A stretch of 5,936 nt of DNA from contig CANHHZ010000124.1 of NCBI GenBank assembly GCA_947460275.1, positions 1-5,936 of the forward strand. Reading direction: 5' to 3'. This document shows, in pieces, positions 1 through 5,936 of this stretch (its first letter is position 1; every line of letters begins with the position of its first letter). Below the pieces are notes generated by a model that saw nothing but the letters and a program-made list of their open reading frames with translations, did not search any database and had not been told where the DNA came from. A program made the translations under genes and the position numbers. The stretch comes from Sphingobacteriaceae bacterium. GTDB taxonomy: Bacteria; Bacteroidota; Bacteroidia; Sphingobacteriales; Sphingobacteriaceae.

Positions 1-1
1 C

Positions 2-925
2 ACCTTACTTTACTATTGCTATAGTCCGATAGCAAATGCAGAACAATTTGCTGCTGATCATTTAAATTTTTGTAAATCTTTAGGCCTAGTAGGGCGCATT
101 ATTGTGGCCGACGAAGGTTTGAACGGTACTGTCTCGGGCACCGAAGAAGGCTGTAAAGCATATATGGAGCATATACATGCGGACGAGCGCTTTGCAAAAA
201 CAGAGTTTAAAGTTGACGAAGTAGAAGAACCTTCGTTTATTAAAATGCATTGCCGCTATAAAACAGAAATTGTACATTCTGGACTTTGCGATAAAACCAT
301 CATCGACCCTAATAAAAAAACTGGCAAACATTTGGAACCGAAGGAATTTGCTGAAATGATTGACCGAGATGACGTAGTTATTGTAGATGTACGGTCAAAC
401 TACGAACATAACCTAGGTAAATTTAAAAACGCTATTACTTTTGATATCGATAATTTTCGCGATTTTCCAGACCAAATCAATTCTTTGGCACAGTATAAAG
501 ACAAAAAAATAATGACTTATTGTACCGGTGGCATCAAATGCGAAAAAGCAAGTGCATTGTTACTGCACCACGGTTTTAGCGATGTTTATCAATTGCATGG
601 AGGTATTATTAAATACGGCAAAGAAGCTGGCGGCAAAGACTTTGAAGGAAAATGCTACGTTTTTGACAACCGCATCGCCGTAAATGTAAATTCAGTAAAC
701 CCTAAAATAATTTCTACCTGTTACAATTGCGGCACTACAACACAAAAAATGATCAATTGTGCGAATCCAGAGTGCAACGAGCACATTACACAATGTGATG
801 AATGTGGCGATCAACTACAAGGATGTTGTACTGAAAAGTGTATAAGTCATCCTAGAAAAAGACCTTATGATGGAACGGGCTACTATGTTAAAGTTCCGCA
901 GCCAATTGCTTCTAAAGCTAATTAA
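2..925 (+). CDS. trhO: tRNA uridine(34) 5-hydroxylase TrhO (rhodanese family, UPF0176), 5' end cut off
   Basis: TrhO (formerly YceA) uses a prephenate-derived, oxygen-dependent chemistry to hydroxylate the wobble uridine of tRNAs in the cytoplasm, giving ho5U. The reading frame is open from base 2 and gives 307 residues. The visible start LLYYCYSPIANAEQF is the usual beginning of this family, so only a few codons are missing. Order of domains: an N-terminal acylphosphatase-like part (about residues 1-105, with VADEGLNGTVSG), a rhodanese domain (about 118-215), and a cysteine-rich tail. DVRSNYEHNLGKF and the loop YCTGGIKCEKAS are rhodanese marks; the predicted catalytic Cys is at 521-523 and the second loop Cys at 539-541. 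The tail (bases 719-841) holds nine Cys in CxxC-like pairs, which suggests metal binding. A GTG at 104 is a codon inside the conserved N-terminal region, not the start. It ends in TAA and converges on yebC. Identity is strong; the hydroxylase role rests on family knowledge. Confidence 0.95.
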   Translation, partial: TLLYYCYSPIANAEQFAADHLNFCKSLGLVGRIIVADEGLNGTVSGTEEGCKAYMEHIHADERFAKTEFKVDEVEEPSFIKMHCRYKTEIVHSGLCDKTIIDPNKKTGKHLEPKEFAEMIDRDDVVIVDVRSNYEHNLGKFKNAITFDIDNFRDFPDQINSLAQYKDKKIMTYCTGGIKCEKASALLLHHGFSDVYQLHGGIIKYGKEAGGKDFEGKCYVFDNRIAVNVNSVNPKIISTCYNCGTTTQKMINCANPECNEHITQCDECGDQLQGCCTEKCISHPRKRPYDGTGYYVKVPQPIASKAN

Positions 926-959
926 GATATTTTCAACTAGAATTAAATTATATTACACC

Positions 960-990
960 AAAAAGGCTTCGATAAAATCGAAGCCCTTTT
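960..990. terminator. Bidirectional hairpin terminator between trhO and yebC
   Basis: A perfect 9-bp inverted repeat (GGCTTCGAT at 965-973, ATCGAAGCC at 977-985) encloses a 3-base AAA loop. On the plus strand it is followed by C then TTTT (987-990). On the minus strand it is followed by a run of five T (complement of 960-964). The outer A and T runs could also extend the stem around one bulged C at 986. The position, 35 bp after the trhO stop and 19 bp after the yebC stop on the other strand, fits a shared intrinsic terminator for convergent genes. The T tracts are short, so efficiency may differ between directions; the minus direction has the longer tract. Confidence 0.88.
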
Positions 991-1008
991 GCGTATGGTA
1001 AAAACAAA

Positions 1009-1737
1009 TTACTCTGCCATATTGTGATAAACAGCCTGCACATCATCGTCCTCTTCTAATTTATCGATCAGCTTTAAAACATCTAAAGCTTGTTCTTCGG
1101 TAACAGGGTGGTGAGAAAGTGCAATACGCTCTAATTTAGAACTTTTAAGCTCAATGCCTTTTTCTTCTAAGGCTTTTTGCAATGGCCCAAAATTTTCGAA
1201 TGCAGCTTGAGCTACAGCCACATCATTTCCATCTTCATCGGCCTCTACATAAAGTTCTTCTAAACCTGCATCAATCAATTCAAACTCCAATTCTTCTAAA
1301 TCTAACTCCTCAGTTGGCAAGAACCTAAATATAGATTTGCGACTAAATACAAAATCCAAAGAACCAGTTTTACCCAAGGCTCCATTAGTTTTGTTGAAGT
1401 AGCTTCGCACGTTAGCTACAGTTCTGTTGGTATTATCTGTAGCAGTTTCAATTAAAACAGCAACACCATGTGGGGCATATCCTTCGTAAACAATTTCTTC
1501 ATAATTAGCCATCGATTTATCAGACGCACGTTTAATTGCAGCATCTACCCTATCTTTAGGCATGTTTACGGCTTTTGCATTTTGCATGGCAGTGCGTAAT
1601 CTCGAGTTAGTTTCAGGATTTGGTCCGCCATCTTTTACCGCAATTACAATATCTTTACCTATACGGGTAAATTGTACGGCCATTTTTGCCCAACGCTTAA
1701 ATTTTCTTTCTTTTCTAAATTCGAATGCTCTTCCCAT
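1009..1737 (-). CDS. yebC: YebC/PmpR/TACO1-family regulatory protein
   Basis: The 242-residue product is the normal length for the YebC family. Family members were first described as DNA-binding transcription regulators (PmpR). More recent work on bacterial YebC and mitochondrial TACO1 points to a ribosome-associated role in translating difficult, proline-rich stretches. The sequence cannot say which role applies here. The hallmark segment YEGYAPHGVAVLIETATD (from residue 84) is followed by NTNRT, then GALGKTGSLDFVF (119-131), an acidic middle domain (about 142-170) and a C-terminal part ending in DDVQAVYHN. The N-terminus MGRAFEFRKERKFKRW replaces the common MAGHSKW start; this is the form I know from Bacteroidota. 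The ATG at 1737 is chosen because this N-terminus is conserved. There is no Shine-Dalgarno sequence; the upstream stretch is A-rich and lies in a heptamer repeat. The gene follows tdh by 28 bp on the same strand, so it is probably co-transcribed, and it ends at the hairpin at 960-990. Confidence 0.94.
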   Translation of the reverse strand: MGRAFEFRKERKFKRWAKMAVQFTRIGKDIVIAVKDGGPNPETNSRLRTAMQNAKAVNMPKDRVDAAIKRASDKSMANYEEIVYEGYAPHGVAVLIETATDNTNRTVANVRSYFNKTNGALGKTGSLDFVFSRKSIFRFLPTEELDLEELEFELIDAGLEELYVEADEDGNDVAVAQAAFENFGPLQKALEEKGIELKSSKLERIALSHHPVTEEQALDVLKLIDKLEEDDDVQAVYHNMAE

Positions 1738-1739
1738 TT

Positions 1740-1766
1740 TTAGTAGTTAGTATTTAGTAATTAGGT
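1740..1766. repeat. Tandem heptamer repeat filling the tdh-yebC gap
   Basis: On the plus strand, TTAGTA begins at 1740, 1747 and 1754, exactly seven bases apart, with the seventh base changing (G, T, A). A fourth, degenerate unit (TTAGG) begins at 1761. The array runs from just upstream of the yebC start to the tdh stop codon, so nearly the whole intergenic stretch is repeat. On the coding (minus) strand each unit reads nTACTAA. The array is short and AT-rich, so chance cannot be excluded, but the fixed period is clear. It may only reflect slippage in a spacer; an effect on yebC translation is possible but not shown. Confidence 0.6.
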
Positions 1767-2713
1767 TATTTATTCTTTAAATTATTTAACATCTCCTCCG
1801 TCATTCGTGCCAAATCGAACTTAGACTGCCAGCCCCAATCTTTTTGGGCATATTCATCATCAATGGATTTTGGCCAACTATCTGCAATGGTTTGTCTAGG
1901 ATCATTTAGACCGTAAGAAAGTTTAAAATCAGGAATATGCTTTTTAATTTCTGCAGCCAAAACTTCTGGCGTAAAGCTAATTCCCGCAAAATTATAGCTT
2001 GATCTGATACTTATTTTTTCAGCAGGGGCATCCATTAACGCTATCGTTCCACGGATAGCATCGTCCATATACATCATTGGCAGTTCTGTATTTGCCGACA
2101 AAAAAGACGAATAACTACCTTTTTTTAAGGCCTCATGAAAAATGTGAATGGCGTAATCGGTTGTTCCGCCACCGGGCGCAGCTTTCCAACTTATTAAACC
2201 TGGATAACGAATACTTCTTACGTCTAAATTATATTTTTGATGATAGTATTCGCACCAACGCTCGCCAGCCAATTTACTAATCCCATAAACGGTATTAGGG
2301 TCCATGGTACAATATTGCGGTGTATTTACTTTTGCCGAATTGGGGCCAAAAACAGCAATTGAACTTGGCCAATATATTTTTGCAGTTTTAAACGCCAATG
2401 CCAAATCTAACACATTTAACAGACCATTCATGTTCAAATCCCAGGCTAATTTAGGGTTTTGTTCGCCCGTGGCCGACAATAAAGCTGCCAACAAATACAC
2501 TTGTGTAGGTTTATATTTGTTAAAAATAGTTTGTAGTATATCTTTATCTAAAACATTAACAAACTCAAACGGGCCAGCATTTTTAAGTTCGTAATCAGGA
2601 CGCCTAATGTCGCATGCCACTACATTATCATTTCCATAATTCTTGCGTAATGCCGAAACCAATTCGGTACCTATCTGTCCATTAGATCCTAAAACTAATA
2701 TTTTATCGTTCAT
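1766..2713 (-). CDS. L-threonine 3-dehydrogenase, SDR type (EC 1.1.1.103)
   Basis: Predicted to oxidise L-threonine with NAD+ to 2-amino-3-ketobutyrate, the first step of threonine breakdown to glycine and acetyl-CoA through glycine C-acetyltransferase (not in this window). The 315-residue protein has the extended short-chain dehydrogenase layout: the nucleotide motif GSNGQIG at residues 9-15, Asp35 after the second strand (NAD rather than NADP preference), LLSATGE (78-84), PSS (116-118) and catalytic YGISK (Tyr143, Lys147). Segments typical of the SDR-type threonine dehydrogenases of animals and Flavobacterium, and unlike UDP-sugar epimerases, are RYPGLIS, PGGGTTDYA (180-188), LPMMYMDDA (211-219), SFTPEVLAAEIKKHIP and RQTIADSWP with DWGW. 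The zinc-type Tdh of E. coli is an unrelated fold. An ATG at 2752 is in frame, but the start at 2713 (MNDKILVLG) is preferred: the extra 13 residues match nothing in the family, and a promoter-like box lies between the two. It is probably the first gene of an operon with yebC. An older annotation might call it NAD-dependent epimerase/dehydratase. Confidence 0.92.
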   Translation of the reverse strand: MNDKILVLGSNGQIGTELVSALRKNYGNDNVVACDIRRPDYELKNAGPFEFVNVLDKDILQTIFNKYKPTQVYLLAALLSATGEQNPKLAWDLNMNGLLNVLDLALAFKTAKIYWPSSIAVFGPNSAKVNTPQYCTMDPNTVYGISKLAGERWCEYYHQKYNLDVRSIRYPGLISWKAAPGGGTTDYAIHIFHEALKKGSYSSFLSANTELPMMYMDDAIRGTIALMDAPAEKISIRSSYNFAGISFTPEVLAAEIKKHIPDFKLSYGLNDPRQTIADSWPKSIDDEYAQKDWGWQSKFDLARMTEEMLNNLKNK

Positions 2714-2730
2714 ACCATTTTGATGAGCAA

Positions 2731-2738
2731 CAAAGGTA
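2731..2738 (-). promoter_or_regulatory. Candidate Bacteroidota -7 promoter box for tdh-yebC
   Basis: On the minus strand these bases read TACCTTTG, an exact match to the TAnnTTTG -7 element used by the Bacteroidota primary sigma factor. It would place the transcript start about 10-14 bases before the ATG at 2713, giving a short leader. The expected upstream TTTG-type -33 element is not seen at the usual spacing of about 19-20 bases; the nearest TTTG (2750-2753) is too close. The call therefore rests on one box and its position. Confidence 0.45.
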
Positions 2739-2786
2739 AAAAAATGCAACAAACCTTTTTGATTTTATTATAGAAACTGTTTTGAT

Positions 2787-5393
2787 TTATTGCAACCTAG
2801 TTGCTAAAGCACAGGCTTCAGAGAAATGCTCTTGCTTTCCTTGAATCGAAAAAACATCAAACTTAACAATGTAAATACCCACTTTGCTCATTTGCCCTAC
2901 ATCATTTAAACCATCCCAAATAAAAGTTCCAGTGGTGGCTATGGTAGTATTTTTTTGCAGCTTCTTTATCAAAATTCCTTGGTCGTTGTAAATATTTACC
3001 GTAGCAAAAACTCCACTCTTTGCAAACTGATAATTGATTTCGAGTACATCTTCAAAACCATCACCATCGGGCGAAAATGTTTTGCTGGCTAAACCCACTT
3101 TATTTTTCACTAACTCTAAATTTTCAAATTGAGAATTTTTGTAACTTGGCGTGGCAAAGCCAACACTTTGAGCAGCCGATTTAAAATTACCTGGCTCATT
3201 GGTTGGCCGCCCAAAAGAAACTCTTTCCAACGAAACGCCGTCTCCTTCTTTTAATAACTCGATGTGCATTTTATCATTATAAGTCAAACTATCTATCGTT
3301 GCCTTGGCTGTTAAAAGCAAAACCGTTCCTTTATCGTTGTTAAAGACCGGCATGCTTGGCATTTGTGTAAAATTTGAAGGATTTTCTGCCTTATAATGCT
3401 GTTTTATAGCGAAAGTATTTGTACTCAATACCCAATACGTTTGTGCGGGTAAATATTGAGTAGTAAGACTTATATTTTTGCTATTTGCTGTAGCGCCTGC
3501 TGCATTTAAATTCGCAATTTGCAAATCCTTCAAATCTAAAACATGGTCGGTATTATTGTAAATTTCTACAAAATCTACCCCACCAATTCGTGGGTTAACC
3601 AATACTTCATTGATTAAAACATCTCCATTTTTAATTTCTTTAGCCCAAAAAAGTTCGGCCGTATTTGCCGTGGCGTCTATCAAACTGCCTGCACAATCTG
3701 TGAGCCCATTTACCGTTAATTTATGCGTTAATCCACGTGAAATTACGCTTGAAAATTCAAGCAGGATCGTGTTAAACTCGGGGAATTCTGGCAAAGCCGA
3801 AATAGGAAACCCAACCCCGTTGTTTAGATTGTAATTCGATAAAATGGCTGCTGATAAACTATCAATGGGTTTGCTAAAAGTTAGCCTTAAGCTATTTTCA
3901 GTAACAATTGTGGCGTTAATTAATTTTGGCGCAACACCACCCAACTGCCGCTGATAAACCGAGTTTTGCTTCCCCGGTGTACCCCCAATGGCAGCATCAC
4001 TTGCCATCCAATTTTGACTACCCAAACACCTATTTCTTGGATCTATTAACTCTAAAGCATATCCACCCTGTTGCTTAACTGCATCTTTATACCACGTATC
4101 GGCGTAATTTACCTCGTCAATTATCACGCCTTGCGGACTAGCTAAAGTTAATTTGTCCTTATCATTATTAAGGCTTGGCCAAGGCGATAATCCTTTTGTT
4201 TTGCCATAAGATTTGTATAGACCTACATCAGCACTTGCACATAAAATGAGATATGATTTAGGTGGTAAGGTATCAGTGGTAAAAGTAAACGTAGAAGTTA
4301 AATCGGAATATTTAAAACCATTTAGTAAAATGTAATTATCAGTGGTATTCCAAAGTTCAATGTATTCTGCGGTAGGCAAATTAATTTGAGGACTAAAATC
4401 TGCAAAAATTTCATTAATCACCACATCCCCTTTTTGGGCAAGGTAAGGTTTGATGTAAAATAGTGAAAAAGAATTATTTACCCCAATTTGATTTCCTTTT
4501 AAATCTTTTACATTATTTACCGTAAGCTTATAATCGCCTGTTGGCAAAGCCGAAGCAAAAGTGAGTTTGTAAACAGAGGACAAAGTGGTAGCACTTATCG
4601 ACATAGGCCCACCGGCCGGCTCAAAAAAATAATTGGTTGCCATTAAAGCCGATGAACTTTCCAATGCTTCCGAAAAAGTGGCTTCAACGGTAAATTCGTC
4701 CAAAACCTTGGCGCTCAACAAAGTTGGCGGAGTAACATCGGGCACCAATTCAGTAATTTTAAAATCGTCGAAAATAAAACCGTTTGAACGTGTGGCAGTA
4801 TACCTGCAAAAAACACCAAAGTAAGCCGTTTGAATAAAAGTATTGTCCATTATACTTCCTTCCAAAACAAAGGTTGATGAACCATCAATAGCGGTATAAA
4901 GTTCCCATTTACCCAAATCGCTACGCGTAATTTTTATTTTAGCCTGCAATACATTTGCATTGCTTCGGTTTTTTACTGCACCATCAATAATTTTGGTAAT
5001 GGCAGTACCTGTTTGTTTGTATAAATCGTAACTATCGGCCGTGCCGCTCTCTCCTACCTGTAAAAAATAGCCGTTTAAACTACCCTGTATATCTTGCTGA
5101 TTGGAAACTAAATAAACCCTAGCCAAATTTGTTGCTGATGGATCGAAATTGAGCTGTATAAAAAACTCCCACTTTACGTTGCTAACCATTACATTGGACG
5201 TAGTCAGACTAACTGTTTGGCTGTAAACTGACGAAACCGTCTGCAACTGCTTATTTGCATTTACGGTAAATAGTGAAGTGTTACCCGTCCAAGTAGGATT
5301 TTGAGTAAAATTGCCATCACTAAAATCGTCAGTTAGTTGGGCAAAAGTAAGTTTTACGCTAATCAGCATAAAAAAAAGCAAAGTTTTTCTCAT
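2787..5393 (-). CDS. Secreted multidomain protein with two lamin-tail domains, Ig-like domains and a gliding/CHU_C-like C-terminus
   Basis: An 868-residue exported protein of unknown specific function. A signal peptide (basic RK, then LLFFMLISVKL, cleavage probably after TFA at residue 18, leaving N-terminal Gln) is followed by these regions, with boundaries judged by eye. Residues 20-216: a LamG/jelly-roll-like beta region, with DDFSDGNF at its start and GFIFDDFKI at its end. Residues 221-316: an SbsA-type Ig-like domain (PPTLLSAKVLDEFTVEATFSE). Residues 319-477: lamin-tail domain 1 (GDVVINEIF, EYIELWNTT, LNNDKDKLTL, GGTPG). Residues 487-584: a second Ig-like domain. Residues 587-752: lamin-tail domain 2 (GDVLINEVLVNP, DFVEIYNNT, FNNDKGTVLLL). 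Residues 762-865: a FlgD/CHU_C-like domain with FSPDGDGFED, a possible calcium loop, and WDGLNDVG. Such lamin-tail proteins are typical of Bacteroidota cell surfaces, sometimes beside nucleases, but no catalytic domain is visible. The end resembles gliding-type C-terminal domains more than the short type A sorting signal, so type IX secretion is possible but unproven. It is divergent from asd; no terminator is seen before tdh. Confidence 0.88.
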   Translation of the reverse strand: MRKTLLFFMLISVKLTFAQLTDDFSDGNFTQNPTWTGNTSLFTVNANKQLQTVSSVYSQTVSLTTSNVMVSNVKWEFFIQLNFDPSATNLARVYLVSNQQDIQGSLNGYFLQVGESGTADSYDLYKQTGTAITKIIDGAVKNRSNANVLQAKIKITRSDLGKWELYTAIDGSSTFVLEGSIMDNTFIQTAYFGVFCRYTATRSNGFIFDDFKITELVPDVTPPTLLSAKVLDEFTVEATFSEALESSSALMATNYFFEPAGGPMSISATTLSSVYKLTFASALPTGDYKLTVNNVKDLKGNQIGVNNSFSLFYIKPYLAQKGDVVINEIFADFSPQINLPTAEYIELWNTTDNYILLNGFKYSDLTSTFTFTTDTLPPKSYLILCASADVGLYKSYGKTKGLSPWPSLNNDKDKLTLASPQGVIIDEVNYADTWYKDAVKQQGGYALELIDPRNRCLGSQNWMASDAAIGGTPGKQNSVYQRQLGGVAPKLINATIVTENSLRLTFSKPIDSLSAAILSNYNLNNGVGFPISALPEFPEFNTILLEFSSVISRGLTHKLTVNGLTDCAGSLIDATANTAELFWAKEIKNGDVLINEVLVNPRIGGVDFVEIYNNTDHVLDLKDLQIANLNAAGATANSKNISLTTQYLPAQTYWVLSTNTFAIKQHYKAENPSNFTQMPSMPVFNNDKGTVLLLTAKATIDSLTYNDKMHIELLKEGDGVSLERVSFGRPTNEPGNFKSAAQSVGFATPSYKNSQFENLELVKNKVGLASKTFSPDGDGFEDVLEINYQFAKSGVFATVNIYNDQGILIKKLQKNTTIATTGTFIWDGLNDVGQMSKVGIYIVKFDVFSIQGKQEHFSEACALATRLQ

Positions 5394-5442
5394 ATTTGGT
5401 AGATATTAGAATCCTCTAAATATATTAAAAAGAAATAGAAAA
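5394..5442. promoter_or_regulatory. Short divergent intergenic region between the lamin-tail gene and asd
   Basis: Only 49 bp separate the two divergent starts, so the core promoter elements of both genes must lie here or reach into the opposite coding sequence. On the minus strand, TATATTTA (5417-5424) matches seven of eight positions of TAnnTTTG and would give the secreted-protein gene a leader of about 15-20 bases. On the plus strand, CATATTTG (5391-5398) also has one mismatch and would serve asd from within the first codon of the other gene. Neither has a clear -33 partner. The 20 bases before the asd ATG are purine- and A-rich (AAAAAGAAATAGAAA), a Bacteroidota-style initiation context without a Shine-Dalgarno sequence. 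Confidence 0.35.
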
Positions 5443-5936
5443 ATGAAAGTTGCAGTAGTAGGTGCTACCGGATTGGTAGGCACTGTTATGTTAAAAGTAT
5501 TGGAAGAAAGAAATTTCCCGTTAACCGAATTAATCCCAGTAGCCTCACAAAAGAGCATAGGTAAGTTAATTACGTTTAAGGGTAAGCAGTTTCCAATTGT
5601 TAGCATGGATACTGCAATTGGCATGAAACCTGATATTGCTTTATTTTCGGCAGGCGGCAGCACTTCGTTACAAAATGCCCCTCTTTTTGCAGCAGTTGGC
5701 ACCACAGTAATTGATAATTCATCGGCTTGGAGAATGGATCCAGCCATCCCTTTAATAGTGCCAGAAGTAAATGCAGATATACTGACCACAGGTGATAAAA
5801 TTATTGCCAACCCAAATTGCTCTACCATACAAATGGTGGTGGCCTTAAAGCCCTTACATGACAAATACCGCATCAAACGTGTGGTAGTTTCTACTTACCA
5901 ATCCGTAACTGGTACCGGCGTAAAAGCAGTAGAGCA
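5443..5936 (+). CDS. asd: Aspartate-semialdehyde dehydrogenase, 3' end cut off by the window (EC 1.2.1.11)
   Basis: Asd reduces L-aspartyl 4-phosphate with NADPH to L-aspartate 4-semialdehyde, the branch point to lysine/diaminopimelate and to homoserine, threonine and methionine; it acts in the cytoplasm. The frame from the ATG at 5443 runs open to the window end, giving 164 complete codons, about half of a usual protein of roughly 330 residues. Visible marks: the nucleotide-binding GATGLVG at residues 7-13, SAGGSTS (69-75), DNSSAWRMD (91-99), VPEVN (106-110), and the active-site segment ANPNCSTIQM with catalytic Cys126 at 5818-5820, followed by STYQSVTGTG. The start is fixed because MKVAVVGATG is the family N-terminus and the lamin-tail gene begins 49 bp away on the other strand. 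No frameshift or missing key residue is seen in the part present. The C-terminal substrate-binding and dimerisation half, including the active-site His, lies outside. Confidence 0.95.
   Translation, partial: MKVAVVGATGLVGTVMLKVLEERNFPLTELIPVASQKSIGKLITFKGKQFPIVSMDTAIGMKPDIALFSAGGSTSLQNAPLFAAVGTTVIDNSSAWRMDPAIPLIVPEVNADILTTGDKIIANPNCSTIQMVVALKPLHDKYRIKRVVVSTYQSVTGTGVKAVE

Noticed and set aside
86..331. An 81-codon minus-strand open frame inside trhO
   Set aside because: It is antisense to well-conserved TrhO sequence; the Cys/Phe-rich translation looks like a reverse reading of AT-rich codons.
104..925. GTG at 104 as the start of a shorter rhodanese protein
   Set aside because: The same frame is open back to base 2 and encodes the conserved family N-terminus, so the true start lies before the window.
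2738..2744. Run of seven T on the minus strand as a terminator tail upstream of tdh
   Set aside because: No stable stem precedes it; the run adjoins the TACCTTTG promoter-like box and is more likely promoter spacer DNA.
2792..2804. GCAAC/GTTGC inverted repeat at the end of the secreted-protein gene as a terminator
   Set aside because: The stem is only 5 bp, lies in the last codons, and is not followed by a T run on the minus strand.
1562..4824. Several plus-strand open frames of 62-96 codons opposite yebC, tdh and the secreted-protein gene
   Set aside because: All are antisense to genes with clear family motifs, have no initiation context or domain of their own, and are expected by chance.
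5406..5876. A 156-codon open frame on the minus strand opposite asd
   Set aside because: It lies wholly antisense to the clear asd frame, which has the GATGLVG and NPNCST motifs, and its own translation shows no recognisable domain.
1..5936. CRISPR array, insertion sequence, prophage, toxin-antitoxin or tRNA genes
   Set aside because: Nearly all of the window is covered by six housekeeping or surface-protein genes. The gaps are 28 to 83 bp and hold no spaced repeats, transposase fragments or tRNA-like folds.

Overview
The window looks like ordinary chromosome from a member of the Bacteroidota, most likely a Pedobacter-like Sphingobacteriaceae. This is inferred from AT-rich DNA, TAA stops on every gene whose end is visible, starts that lack a Shine-Dalgarno sequence, a TAnnTTTG-type promoter box, the Bacteroidota form of YebC, and a large secreted protein with lamin-tail domains and a gliding/CHU_C-like C-terminal domain. 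No mobile element, CRISPR array, tRNA, rRNA or defence gene was seen.

Layout: (1) Positions 2-925, plus strand: trhO, a rhodanese-family tRNA uridine 5-hydroxylase that lacks only its first few codons. (2) Positions 960-990: a hairpin terminator with U-tract potential in both directions, between the convergent genes trhO and yebC. (3) Positions 1009-1737, minus strand: a YebC/TACO1-family protein. (4) Positions 1766-2713, minus strand: a short-chain (SDR-type) L-threonine 3-dehydrogenase that probably forms an operon with yebC. The 28-bp gap between them is filled by a 7-nt tandem repeat. (5) Positions 2787-5393, minus strand: an 868-residue secreted multidomain protein with a duplicated Ig-like plus lamin-tail unit. 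(6) From 5443 to the window end, plus strand: the first half of asd (aspartate-semialdehyde dehydrogenase), transcribed divergently from the secreted protein.

The genes do not form one clear pathway. Asd sits at the entry to threonine, methionine and lysine/diaminopimelate synthesis, and threonine dehydrogenase begins threonine breakdown to glycine and acetyl-CoA, but they lie on opposite strands with an unrelated gene between them. TrhO (tRNA wobble modification) and YebC (translation or transcription factor) are both information-processing genes, but they are convergent and so not co-transcribed. I found no convincing undescribed system. The points most worth a second look are the heptamer repeat that fills the tdh-yebC gap, the duplicated architecture of the secreted protein, and the promoter evidence that fixes the tdh start.
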